64,000 bases of DNA, from assembly GCA_958496175.1 (NCBI GenBank), contig OY292275.1, forward strand, positions 1,302,001-1,366,000. The letters are read 5' to 3'. The translations under genes were made by a program, and so were the position numbers. This DNA is from Sisyra terminalis (Eukaryota; Arthropoda; Insecta; Neuroptera; Sisyridae). Positions 32,071-44,110 of the stretch are shown piece by piece; the first letter of the stretch is position 1, and each line of letters starts with the position of its first letter. The notes beneath the pieces were generated by a model. The model was not told the origin of the DNA. It was given only the letters and a program-made list of their open reading frames with translations, and did not search any database.

Positions 32071-35000
32071 ATGGAAACAACTTCAGTGTATCCCTTATTC
32101 AAGACAAAAGCAAATCATTAAAATCCAATGAACTTGAAAAAAAAAATTACTTTCTCAATATTATCGATAAATAACACAATAAGATCGAAACCTTGATTAT
32201 TTTTTTAATAAAAACAACCGAAAATTAGCGGTTTTACAAAGAGAAACTATCTTCAATTTCTACTTGACAATTCGCTGATGACAAAAATCGAAAAACCTTT
32301 CATTTTCTGGCAAATTTTCAAAGAACACAAGTGCAAGTTTTGTTCAGTTTTTAATTACTTTTCCAATATAGTCCGTCTGTCTAATGATAAATACGTTTTA
32401 CCACGTCTTGTCAAACACTAATTAATTCCCATAAATCAAAGTGATTTTCTGTGAAAGAAATATCGTCAGAAATTGTATTATGTAGTAAACAATAAAAAAA
32501 GGATATTACTTTCTAAATCGATCAACGCCTTCGTTTGGCCGCTCGGTTATTTCGTTTTAAACACAGAAAGTGTTCGGAATCGAAAAAAAACCACTTGTTA
32601 GTAATGATAGTCTAGGAAAGATGAATTAGAGATTTTTTTTTTTCTACGTTAATGTTAGGATCGATTTGAAATAATTGTATGTAATAACGATTGAAAGAAT
32701 AAAATATTGTCGTTTGATGTGCCACGGAAGGAATTTCCCCTTTTACTTTCTTCTAATTTTGCAGAATCGTTAATTACACCGTAATGAAAGACATAGGAAA
32801 AACACTATTAGGTTTTTGTTAGTCATTAATGGCTAATGATAATTTTTTTCCAAAGAAATTTCAACATTTTTTCCATCAAAACTTCCGATGATTTATTCAG
32901 CATAAAACCATAATTTTTTTCACATTAAAATAAACAGTTACAAAAAAGGTCATAATTTGTCGATAAAGAACCTCTAAAATGATTAGTCTCACCATACACC
33001 ACAGACCTCCAACTCTGCTCTTTCTAACAGTGGCTAAACGACCTTTTCAATTTGGTCCAAATATGGATAAAACCAAGATTTCAATTTCCTTTACTTCCAC
33101 GTTATTGTATTTTTTTTATATTATTTTAATTGAAGGACTTGACATAATCGGAAATAAACGATTAAGTGATATTGACAAATAAAGGAAACTAATCGAGAGA
33201 ATTGTTAGCATTAATTTATCAACAAAAAATTATTGGAAACTGTGACGGAATCGGAAGAAAAATGTCACAAGAAGTGATGCAAAAAAGTTGATATCTTCAA
33301 TGTTATCGATATTTTTTATGGAGAAGAAACTTTCAAAGATTGTCTTTATTGCCTACTTTTTTAAATTTATAAACTTAAACACTATTGGGCTAAAATTTCA
33401 ATTTAAATAACTAGTATTTTCCCGCTTATTTTCGAGTAATAAAAGATATTCCAATCTTGCAATGCATGATGGGAAATTAGTTAAGATGTGGCGCCACCAC
33501 CAATGAACTGGACCTGTATATTTTTATGTAAGGTAACTAAGATAATTTAAGTTAGTATTCCTAGTTATAAACTATTAATTATTAATAATTTTGATGTTAG
33601 ATTTATTTCAGTAAATATAAAAATAAGCAACATAGAAGAATTAAAAGCAAATTTACGAATTAACTACCGGCTTATATTATCTTCGATATCATAATAAGTT
33701 AAACTTAAAATTCTTTGGTTTCAAAGCACCCTAAATCCTGTGCGCTAATATTCCTGTATTTTCGGAGATATTCCTCAAATATGGCCGCGTATTATTTCCT
33801 CAAATTAGGTTAGTATTTTAAACGCCATGCTTCCAGTTATTGGAAATGAAATAGGTTAAGTCAACAAACTGAATATTTTTCGTTTTTAATGAGGAAAATA
33901 TTATGGAAAACCAGTGTTTTATTTGTATTTATCAAAAAGAGGTTCTAAACATTCATTTGTGATTTGAAAAAATGTAAAACAGGTAATATTTATGTATCAT
34001 AACTTAACATTAAAAAGTTTAATTTTTTTCCAATATTTTTTAGATGTTTTCTTCGTTTAAGGAATTAATTTTGGCCAATAATGGTTTATAAGAGCTTGAA
34101 AAGCGAATGATTCAGTAAATGCAACACGATTGCTTACTTAAAAGTTCCAATTATAAGAAAATATAATAGAGCCAATTTTCCGTGTGGCCGATCGCCAGGA
34201 CTCATTAAATTTTGGCAAACTAAAAAGAACTTTAAATAAATTCATTTAATAATTGATATTCTTTCAGATAGATGAAACATTGCGATATAAAAATGTGATA
34301 TTTTGAAAAAAATATTCAAAATTTAATCGACGATCAAATGATGTAAATATTTACAAAAGTATTGCGAGAAAATATGTAGTTTTCGCGGTAAATATCAAAA
34401 TACAAGAATACATTTTGATGCATAGAGTATTCAAGACACGAATACAGTTTCTATAGTGCACCAAATGGAAAATAAAATGCACATCTCTCGTTTACGAGAA
34501 AATAAATTTTTACCTCAAAAATATCATTTCTTTTTTCATATCGGAATATAATTGCAACAAAATAAACCTTCATACAATTAGAGGATACCTTCAGGTAATA
34601 ATATATCAAATACTACTGAAATATAGTTCAAAAGTTTTAAAATTTACAGGTAGCAAATTGATTTATATCAAAAAATTATTATGAGTCTTAAGAAGAAGAA
34701 TTCGATCAACAAGTACAAAAACTAGATATACTTATTTTGAATTGCACTATTTTATGTTCATCTAGGGGACTTATCCATTTACTACTCGCTGAGAACCCAG
34801 AAGTGCCACTAAAATACAAATGCTACCGGATTTACATAGTTGCAATTATACAATTTCAAATTCGCAACCAATTACCCATCTTTTTAACTAAGAAATTCAT
34901 ATTTTTTTGAACAATCAAATTGTAATTAAGGTAAATTTTATGAAAAGGTATTTGTGAAAATTATAATTCTATTAAAAATAACATTTATATGTTTAAGGCA

Positions 35001-35358
35001 AAAATCATAATTTGTATCGATTTATTGAAATTTATCATCAAATGGCCAGCGTCATTTGAAAATTTTATGAATTCAATATATACTTTTTGAAGAGCGAAAA
35101 TATATACCTACAGTACTATGTAGTAAACGATAGCATTTTTACAGAAGACTGCATATTATATTTGCAGTTAATTACAAAAGGATGCAATCTTGGATTGCAA
35201 AAGAATTGCACTACGTTTTGCACCAAAAATGTCAAGTTCGGGAAAAATTTGCTAAAACTATGCATTTTGACCCCTTAGAAATCTTTTTTTGAAAAATTAG
35301 CTTTGTAGTTTTGGTTGTCATGCTCATTAAATCTAAATCTTATTAACATACTCTAAAG
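32071..35358. other. Unique AT-rich region
   Basis: No gene recognised. One arm of the G family lies at about 33440-33520 (CAATGCATGATGGGAAATTA and GTGGCGCCACC). Otherwise unique A/T-rich sequence with short random frames. Confidence 0.45.
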
Positions 35359-35662
35359 CAGGGGTGGGCAAACTTAATACTGATATGATCGACAAAATTT
35401 TTTCTTATTTATACGCGATCGACTACGAAAAACAAGTACAAAGCAATAATATATTAAATTAATAACAAATACAAATTTAAAAAGAGAATGAGTAGGAGGG
35501 AGTATTAGAAGCACTATTTGGAAATCGGTTATATCCTTTGTAGAAGAGATGCTTGTTTAATTTAATCAACTAAATTTTCAGAACACATTTTCAATTAAAA
35601 AATTTGAAATTTACTCAAAAAAATATTTAAAACGCCTGCGATCTACCGTTTGCCCATCCTTG
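35359..35662. mobile_element. hAT-type MITE
   Basis: It starts CAGGGGTGGGCAAACTT and ends, inverted, CAAGGATGGGCAAACGG, the CAGNGGTGGGCAAAC termini common in non-autonomous hAT elements. Next to them are GATCGAC (left) and GCGATCTACC (right). The 8-bp flanks CTCTAAAG and GTCTATAC agree at five of eight, a decayed target duplication of the length expected for hAT. 304 bp, no coding capacity. Confidence 0.75.
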
Positions 35663-38216
35663 GTCTATACTAATCAAGGTTCAATGATAGTTACCCACTA
35701 GAAAATTCCTCACACAGAAATTAACTTAGGTACAATGATATATCCTCAGACGGAAATGAACCCACAGGAAAAAAACATTTATTTAGTTTAGTACCTAATT
35801 AATTAATTATTGTAATACACTATTAATCTATGTGAAAAAAAAAATCTTGTTTTTTGAAAAAGTTATAAATTTGAAAACAAAATAAAGACTCATGTCCCTT
35901 TTAGTGACGTCAATATCTGGCAATGTTTGAGTTTCTACTTGTCTTTAATTTCATTTTCGAATTTTAATCATTTCAATTTTAATATCGTTAAGCAAACAAT
36001 ACAATTGCAATACTAATAAAACAACAAATAATCTTTTTTAAATTTTTTTCCTGTGAGTTAATTTTTATGTGGGGTAACTTTCGTACAAGCTTTCATACAA
36101 ACTTTCGTAAAAATTCTTCTAATGGATAAGTGTCTGGTCACCAATAATCATACCTTAAATATTTTAGATCCATGGTAATTCCTCAACCAAAAAATGCAAC
36201 TATTGCACTTCAAGAAGAGTTTGTTAAGCACCTGCTCTTAGTAAAGTACAAATAAGTTTGTGAAATTTTAATAAACTTTTATTCTTATACAGCAACATTA
36301 TAATAATTTTGATAAATCAAAAACCTATTCTTTATTTAGATGTAATAAATTAATTTTGTTTAGATTTTTATAAAAAAACACTTTAAATAAATCTTATTTT
36401 TTAGGAAGAAGAAATTGGAAAAAGAAAAGAATTGCAGTATTAATATGAACATTGTTAACGAAGATATGAATTGAATTGTATCAAAATATTACTTTATGCT
36501 ACTGGTTTGACACAGGGCAGAATTGAAAATCGTAAAAAAATGAGGAAAATTAAGATTATCGCCATTTTGTTTCTAATTGTACCAGTCAAATTTTCCTTAT
36601 AAATATGAAATACTTATTAATTACTCTACCAAGTAAAGCAACAATCACTTCAATATCTATTACGTACAAGAATGAAATTCACCAATTTTTGATTTCGAAT
36701 GGGTACCAACTAATAAACAAGTATGGCGTAAAAAAGGACAATGGCTTAGCAATTATAATACCCTAAGAATTTTCACCAATTTTTTTGTTATTGAAATCAA
36801 AAATCATGTAACCCACCACGGTGATAACATGAGGAATAACTCTAATGCCAAAAATATTTTTTTAAGTTCAAAAATTTTTAGTTTTTCAACTCCAAACGAG
36901 AAGTTCAAAAATTTAAGTCAATGTTAAAGGCGGAAACTGGGAAAAAAATTATATCAAAACATCAATAAACTATTGAAAGTTGGATTTTCTCCTGGAATTC
37001 TATCCTAAATAACGCAAGGAAAATGGCAGTACTACTGAAGTGCCATCTCTGTGACTTTTTCCAATCCTGCATTGTTTTCTGATCCCTAATGGAAAATCAA
37101 CTACCTTATCGACCAAAATAGTTGCACAGGCCTCTTGTTTATAACTAGGAATGAATAATTGTTCACGAACAATACTTGGGAAAATAATTTAATAAATCTA
37201 TAATCCTTATCGAATAAATCTTTGTCTACTTCAATTAAATCGGATTCCTTTCTAACCTAAATACTCGTACCTAATCTTGGTCGACAATTCAAGAAAAATT
37301 TGCACAGTGGATAACAAAAGTTTGATTAAATCATTACTAAAACAGGTGGAACAGAGATTTTCAAATCAGAAAAACCAAAATTATTTCCTATCTAAATCCA
37401 ACTCTGCTCATATCGTACCAAGATGTTAACACATCATTACCGACCACTCATTCTTTTCTTAAATTACTTTTTTTTTTCTTCACTTTTCAATGTCTACTAG
37501 AAAAATGATCGAAGAAAGTACTTTTTATTCAGTTAAATCCAACCGCAATTGTACTGCAACTCTCTTTTTATTCATTTAGGAAAGTTTAACAAAAAAAAAA
37601 AAAAAAAAAACAACTAAACTAAAATCAAGGTCTTGTTGACATTGTCCCATTTTATAAATCGAAAAGCCTCTGTTTGTATAATGATAATTTCTTCAATCTA
37701 TTTATCTACATGTAACAATTATAACACACAAATCTTAGGCACTTAGGTATTTCTACGAACGAAAAGTTCGTTAGAGCGATTTTTGCTGGCTCATTTCAAG
37801 GCCGAGAAGAAAAAGAAATACTTAATCAGCCATTCATTGTCGTTGGCCGATAAAAGATTTAATTAGTCAGCACAATTAAAAGAAATAGCCTCCAATTTTT
37901 CCAATATGTAATTGGGTTAGATTCAATTAATTGAAACGAACAATTGTTGCGAGTGTTTGACGAATTAGAAACATTGAATAAATTATTTTCAATTTTGTCA
38001 GTTCAAATTTGTTAGTCAGCAGTTCAGCAGTCTTTGCAGCTAGGAATTCTGGGAAGTGGAAACTATTTTGTTCGCGGAATCATTGACATCTGAAATTTAT
38101 CTCTCTGTTAAGAAGTCGTTTTTTTTTTTTAATTGGCAAAGTTAAACGATGCATGCAAAAATGTCTTGTGTAGTGAATATGATTTTGATAAAATTGTTGT
38201 CTTCAATTACTATTAG
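35663..38216. other. Unique AT-rich region
   Basis: No gene recognised. It contains a poly-A run of about 20 (37590-37610) and an isolated CCAATCCTGCATTG word resembling the G family at about 37058. Confidence 0.45.
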
Positions 38217-38640
38217 TCTAAGATCCCACTGCAGAAAAGTGTAGTGATCGAGTGAATGCTAAAAACCTAATTTTTACGCATATTGGCCGTTAGTATTTTT
38301 AATTAAATTATTTTTAATTGATTTTTCGCAAAAATTTAATTGATTTGTTTTTAAAATAAAATATCGTCCACTTCACGGCAATATATATAAAGACTTTGAA
38401 AAGTCAGGGTTGGCGTTGCGCACTTGACCGCACCTCTTCGCAGCCAGGTGTAAACAGGTATGATTTTGGGACCTTTTTCCGTTCATAACGTGCATTTATG
38501 ATTTATATATCAAAATAAAGCTAATTTTTTTCTCATTATTATGATATACGGTTGCCTAATTAAATCTGGCCGCAAATAAGGGTTGCTGGCTGCTAAAGAT
38601 GGTAAATATTAAAAAAACAGTGAAAGAGAGCTAGCCAGAT

Positions 38641-38895
38641 TTAACCAGTCAGACGAGGACAGCGATTGGCAGCTGTACGACGTTTTAAAGCCATTGCGCA
38701 TGCGTCGGACGCTAGTGTTTTCAACCACTCAAATACTTCCGGAGTATTTTTTGAACAAAGTTTTATAAATATCGATTCTGCTACTTTTCCAAATGTTTGT
38801 GGCAAAGTAGACCCAATTTGATATAAATAAAAGAAATCATCAATGATTTCTATGTCAACTTGTCCGGGATTAGCTGGTGCAATCTTGGCTGTCAA
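38641..38895 (-). pseudogene. Protein-like open stretch inside the foldback
   Basis: Read on the minus strand, the residues have a globular, non-AT-driven composition: IAPANPGQVDIEIIDDFF, then STLPQTFGKVAESIFIKLC and FEWLKTLASDACAMALKRR. The frame is open upstream to a TAG about 31 codons before, and there is no ATG (it starts at a TTG). It ends at a TAA next to the left arm. This looks like part of a longer protein or a single exon captured or left behind in the element. I do not recognise the family. It could be a transposase fragment or a captured host exon. Confidence 0.4.
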
Positions 38896-38977
38896 TTGTT
38901 TACTTCGAGTTGACTGAGCAGTGGAATAGTGCAGAAAGTAGAGGTGCTAGAGGGAATGACAGACAGTACCCAATGTC

Positions 38978-39142
38978 CAAGGTTTGTAAATTACACAGGT
39001 TGCTCGATTAGGAAAAAAAAATGACGTCATACGAAGAATTTTGAAATTGATCAGTCTGAATATATGTACGAATTTCTTCTGGATACGTCACGTATCCATC
39101 ACGTAGCCACCATGAGGCCACCTGTGTATTTTATAAACCTTG
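38978..39142. mobile_element. H2: 165-bp MITE with perfect 9-bp TSD
   Basis: Ends CAAGGTTTGTAAATTACACA and, inverted, CAAGGTTTATAAAATACACA. It is flanked by exact CCCAATGTC repeats at 38969-38977 and 39143-39151. The homologue H1 is at 26921-27059. H2 has an extra internal segment with GATACGTCACGTATC, a perfect 15-bp odd palindrome around A. A 9-bp duplication fits Mutator-like or related transposases better than hAT (8 bp). Inserted into the foldback, so younger than it. Confidence 0.9.
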
Positions 39143-39679
39143 CCCAATGTCAACTTTTTGATTAATAGCAATTACCAACAGACGTCCAAAAATATCTCAT
39201 TCTATTTTAATTATTGATTTTTTGTCTCCGACAGAAGCGAAGTTATTAATTTTATTGCAGCCAGCAACCCTTATTTGCGGCCAGATTTAATTAGGCAACC
39301 GTATATCATAATAATGAGAAAAAAAATAGCTTTAATTTGATATATAAATCATAAATGCACATTATGAACGTAAAAAGGGCCCAAAATCATACCTGTTTAC
39401 ACCTGGCTGCGAAGAGGTGCGCTCAAGTGCGCAACGCCAACCCCAACTTTTTAAAGTCTTTTTATATATTGCCGTGAAGTGGACTATATTTTATTTTACA
39501 AACAAATCAATTATTTTTTTTCGAAAAATCAATTAAAAAAAAATTTAATTAAAAACACTAGCGGCCACATTTTGATAGGCAACCTAGTAGATACTTATTC
39601 TCCTGATGATAAATATGCGTAAAAATTCGGTTTTTAGCATATACTCGATCACTACACTTTTCTGCAGTGGGATCCTAGA

Positions 39680-40951
39680 TTATATGAAAAAGTTTTTTTC
39701 TTTAAACCCATAACAATGATTTGAGTAATTTTTTTGCAATATAAATATCAAACTACTTTTCCCTCTTAATTTTTATATTTTCGAAAACAATTTAAATAAT
39801 ATCAGATATTAAATATCCGTACGATTTCTATTCGATTCCATCGATTATTTGCGGCAATACGATTTTCTCCTGCTACAATTAAATCTTTAAGTACATGTAA
39901 TTTATAGTCCAAGTGAAAATTACATCTAAACACTTCAATACTAGAGATATATATAATAAGATCAAGTTTAACTGAATTTTAATTTCTATAACACGATTGA
40001 AAGTCCATTGCCTTCATTCAATTATCCACTCTAGTCATAATAATAATATCCATAGACTAGGAAAAAGAAAAAAATTTCACAAAGTTTCCGGACGAGCTTT
40101 CCACTCCATCTATGTCTTCGTAAATATCACACAAGTTAGAAAGCTTCATCTAATTCTACAAATGGCCAGAAAATTGGACAAGTTTTATGGTGAAACTATG
40201 AGAAATTGATTTGTTTTCAAATCAATTTTGCACAAGTGATATATATCTGATCAAATAAATCAATCTAAAGACGACATTTTAATAAGTCATTTACCTCTAA
40301 ACCGATTTTTTTTTCTCCGATAGTATTGCAGTTCCGTATTTACATGTCCCGTTGTTTACTAATACATTGATTGAGGAAAAGATGAGATGTTTCATTTCGA
40401 TTTACTATAATAATCATAAACATCTTTGCATTGCAATTATGTTAATCTAATATACAAAGTGGGGCGCAAAACTTGGCACTCAAAAGATAAATCTTCCAAT
40501 CAAAAAATCATTTTTTAAAAACACAACAGAAAGACAAGTCAACTTTCGATTTTCTCGTCGGAAAAATGTGAAATTTTCATTATTAAATAGTAAAAAAAAT
40601 TTTTTTTTTCTTCAATGAAATCTACGATTCAATGTTTGTTTTAATTTTATCTAATGGATTTCCATTTAAAAAGGTCACACAAAAGTCATTATTTTAATTT
40701 TCAAGTCTCTCGGTAAACACATTAAAAGTGAAATGAGTATAAAGCGAATTCAAACATTTTCTCATAAAATTCATTTATTTCGTCTCATTGCAATATTTTC
40801 CACTTCTTTATGCATTGCAAAGAGAAGTGTTTAACTAATTAAGATAGATTTATTTTATGGTTGATTATTAAATACAAAAATGCAGATTGCATTTTAAACA
40901 AGTGGTTAATCCAAAATTATATTTAATCGATTTTTGCTCTTTTTCTATCCA
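39680..40951. other. Unique AT-rich region
   Basis: No gene recognised. A 70-codon frame (39997-40209) has no domain. Confidence 0.45.
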
Positions 40952-41706
40952 TCTATTATTATAAAGAGGAAAGATTTGATTGTTTGTTTGTACTGAATAG
41001 GCTCCGAAACTACTTGACCGATTTGAAATTTTTTTTCACTGTTGGGAAGCTACACTATTTCGGGTGAACATGGGCTATAATAATTTTTTAAAAAACTTAG
41101 GCATCCATACTAAAACTCCAATAATGTGTGAAAAAATTATCAAAAAACTTTCTTACATCACGTGCGCTGGTGATTTAACTAAAGAACGGGACAACCAAAT
41201 TTAATGAAACTTTATATTAAGATACAACACAATTACCCACACACGTTAGGCTACTTATCATTCCTTAAAAATAATAAGGGAATGTATCCCCTACGTAAAA
41301 ACTGAGGGGTGGAAAAATATTTTACGTTAGACAAGCGAGTTATACATCATTAGAAAGGTATTTTAAAGTTAAAAAATGATATGTTTTAATCTTTTTAGTT
41401 AAACTAATAAAAAGCACAGTAATTTAATTTAAACTACTAAAAAATTGCCTTTTTGAAATATAAATGTTTTTATATATACTAAACAATAAATTACGTATAA
41501 CGTATTTGACGTATCTGACATGTTTATGCTCACAATAAAAGAAACGTGGGTTCAAATCTGACAGAAAAATTTTTTTTACAAAATTGTTGACAATAGACCC
41601 TAAAAATTGCTCAATAAGGAAATATTAACGAAAAAAAGTAGTAGTAGTAGTAATAATTATGATAGTAATAAAACTTAAAGTAAATACGATTTTAAAACCG
41701 TGCATA
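40952..41706 (+). mobile_element. F1: Helitron-like interspersed element
   Basis: It begins A|TCTATTATTATAAAGAGGAA, then GATTTGATTGTTTGTTTG, GGCTCCGAAACTACTTGACC, CACTGTTGGGAAGCTACAC and a GTAGTAGTAGTAATAATTATG microsatellite, ending TTTTAAAACCGTGCATA. It aligns with F2 over its length but has about 90 bp extra (41480-41570), including a GGGTTCAAATC tRNA B-box-like word. Both copies start with TC after an A, the 5' signature of Helitrons, but no CTRR end or 3' hairpin was found. Non-coding. Confidence 0.65.
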
Positions 41707-41853
41707 GGGGCCTATGCCTAAAACCGTGCATACAAAAATGGATTTTTATAATGGAATGCTACAATTTTTGGGGACCACTTGTTTTTGCATGGTGCCCATA
41801 TCACTGGAAAACCTGGAAAGGACAAGGAATTTCACATTTTCTTAGAGAGGCTT

Positions 41854-42068
41854 AGGCAGTGGCGTAGCGTATAATTATGCCGCCCCATATTTTCATCATT
41901 AGCCAAGAAAATTGTTTTAAAGTTAAATATCTTAAAATTCCTGAACTATTCAAGAATGTAAGTTTCTTATTTTATGGAATTTTTTTTGGAATTATCAGTC
42001 AATATGTTGCCCCATTTTCTTGTGCTTTTCCCCTCACTCCGACACATTCACCCGCACTTCTGGGCTAA
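41854..42068 (+). repeat. Possible hAT-like end CAGTGGCGTAGC
   Basis: GGCAGTGGCGTAGCG resembles a CAGTGGCGTA terminus common in interspersed elements, but no inverted partner was found within 300 bp. Weak call. Confidence 0.2.
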
Positions 42069-42448
42069 GGAAATGAACAAAAAGTTGTAAAATTCTTTTC
42101 AATGTTCAAAGGACTTACAAATACTACGATTAACTGTTTTGTTTCCAACAATCAATTTAATTTGGCCACCTGTTTTAACAATGACACCAATCATTCATTT
42201 TCCTCTAATATCAATGCTTCGATTGAAATTTGTAATAAGTTGTGGATTTTTTTTTTTACTTGATTAAGGAAATCTAAACTTATTCCTTTAAAAATTGACC
42301 ATTAAAAAAATTATTTCGTCCAAGTTACCATCAAATTCGTTAATTTTTGGAAATACAATGGGAACGAAAAAAAAATCTATTGAATTATTCATACTTATTT
42401 AAATTTACTTCACCATGCGTTTACACTAGCCTGACCAATTTGCTAATG

Positions 42449-42526
42449 TTCATTAGTGAACCTAAAGGTTCACCCATCTAATTTGATGTCGGCACCAAAG
42501 GTGCTTAACCCAACTGATCGATCAGC
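42449..42526. promoter_or_regulatory. Cluster of dyad-symmetric sites with GGTTCA half-sites
   Basis: Three perfect or near-perfect dyads within 80 bp. GTTCATTAGTGAAC overlaps GTGAACCTAAAGGTTCAC (two 7-bp arms around TAAA), giving three GGTTCA/GTTCA-type half-sites. Then come GCACCAAAGGTGC (42493-42505) and the 12-bp CTGATCGATCAG (42515-42526). GGTTCA-like half-sites are used by nuclear receptors, including the ecdysone receptor, usually with 1-nt spacing. The 4-nt spacing here is not the classic arrangement. A regulatory role is inference. Confidence 0.3.
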
Positions 42527-43519
42527 CGAATCAATGATTGTTTTGCCACAACTGCTGACGTAAATCTTTCAATATTAACAAAACACGATTGCCTAAATGC
42601 ACTTTTGAGTGCAATAATACTTTCCCTCTCTAAATCTTTACAAAATATAATTTTTTTGTAGCAAATAGTTCGTTATTTCAGCATTTTTTTAAACTCACCT
42701 TTTTCTTTGAGCTTTACACCAAACTTCCTTAAATCCCTCATAGTATAAAAATGTTATTGGGTTGTATCTTAATAATATTAATTGCCCTAAAGAGATGGAA
42801 TAATTCAAAAGTGGTTGATTTTATGTGGAATGCCTCATACATTTCACAAGTTTTATCGATGCCTTCTCACATTATTTTGCTACAAAGAAATTATGATATT
42901 GATGGGAAATCATAACTAATTCCTTCTGAACGAATGCACAGATACGACGAGTCCACATTATTACGTCTCACGTATCAACCGAAAAACACAATATCGAATT
43001 ACATTTTATAACGCAAATGCGAACCAACGACACACCTGAGTGATAAATACAAACATCCCAACATCCCAGCATCCCACCATCCCGTAATCGATCGAACAAA
43101 ACGATTCAAAAATTCAGTAGACAAAATTTTTTCGTTTTTTTTTTTTTTCAACTCCAAATGCGATAGAAACAAAATCGATATAAAAAGAAAATCGAACGTG
43201 GTGAAAAAAATAATAAAGTGGAACATGTTTATAAGAGACGTAGTGTATGTATGGGTGCGCACCACACCCCGACCTGTTTTGCAAATTTATTAACGCAAAT
43301 AAATCGTATTCATCATGAGATATATCTATGGTATATCCAAGTCTGGGCAAATGAAACGATTTCGCCAATATTTATCTTTTCTGACAACGTTCTAACAACA
43401 ATTAATCTTAATTGGAACAATTTCTATTCGTACTACACTGTAAAATATTATGTTTCAAAGAAAATTGTTGCCAACGAAACGAAAAGTGTTTATTTTCTGT
43501 TATTAATCACTTATTAAAA
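42527..43519. other. Unique region, no gene recognised
   Basis: It contains CATCCCAACATCCCAGCATC, a short degenerate CATCCCA repeat (43051-43083), and a T-run. Overlapping open frames at 43000-43520 on both strands show no domain. Confidence 0.4.
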
Positions 43520-44110
43520 ACTAGCTGATCCCCACGACTTCGTCTGCGTAACATAGGTGTAGATTATATTTTCTTTTCAGATTTGCTATTTGTAGTGGCA
43601 TATGAAAATTAGAATTTTTCTTATTTCTTTTACGAAAAACATAATCATACCTGAAAACACTATTTTGTAAATTTTTCCCAAATTGAACACCCGTTTACGA
43701 AAGATCCCTCACCCAACCCAATGTCCTACTAAGTCCTGTTTTCCAAAACCCTTTCCGTTCCTTTCCCCTTTCCAAATTCACGAATATCTCCCCCCCCCCT
43801 CCAAAAAAAAAAAAACAAAAATGTAAGGAAAAATATTTTTTCCAAATAGAATATCCGTTTTTGGGAAATCTCTTTCCTTTACAATATCCTACTAAGACAC
43901 ATTCAGAAACCCTATCCATTCATTATACCCCAACCCCCCCCCCAATTCTTTAACACCCCTCACTAAACAATAAAAAAAAAAAACACTAACATTTATGAAA
44001 GAATCAGGCCAATTACTGTTTTTCTCAAATCGAACATCCCTTTTTCAATAGTTTCTGTCCATCCCTTCGTCACATTATCGAATTCTGCTTCCATCCCTTA
44101 TATATGACGT
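43520..44110 (+). repeat. ACTAGCTGATCCCC repeat with about 170-bp subrepeats
   Basis: It starts ACTAGCTGATCCCCACGACT then TCGTCTGCGTAACATAGG, the same motif as 2344-2377 (minus). Three related C-rich segments follow at about 43665, 43845 and 44025. Each holds a TTCCAAAT/TCTCAAATCGAACA-type start, an AATGTCCTACTAAG-type middle, and a run of C's followed by A's. It looks like the variable tail of an interspersed element with internal tandem duplication. Confidence 0.55.

Larger units (their letters stand above)
38217..39679. mobile_element. 1.46-kb foldback element with about 430-bp arms
   Basis: The ends TCTAAGATCCCACTGCAGA and TCTGCAGTGGGATCCTAGA are inverted. The arms continue through AAGTGTAGTGATCGAGT, CACTTCACGGCAATATATA, GGTTGGCGTTGCGCACTTGA, TTCGCAGCCAGGTGTAAAC and GGCCGCAAATAAGGGTTGCT, mirrored at 39250-39660. 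The right arm carries an extra stretch of about 40 bp (39560-39610). The interior holds an 84-codon open stretch (38641-38895) and the nested H2 MITE. No transposase is recognisable. Superfamily unknown. Confidence 0.85.

Noticed and set aside
32270..32305. CTGATGACAAAAATCGAAA as a hammerhead
   Set aside because: Core and GAAA words occur, but the intervening eight bases cannot form stem II and stem I does not pair.
41545..41565. GGGTTCAAATC in F1 as a tRNA B-box
   Set aside because: No A-box or acceptor stem at proper distance. It lies in a segment absent from F2.
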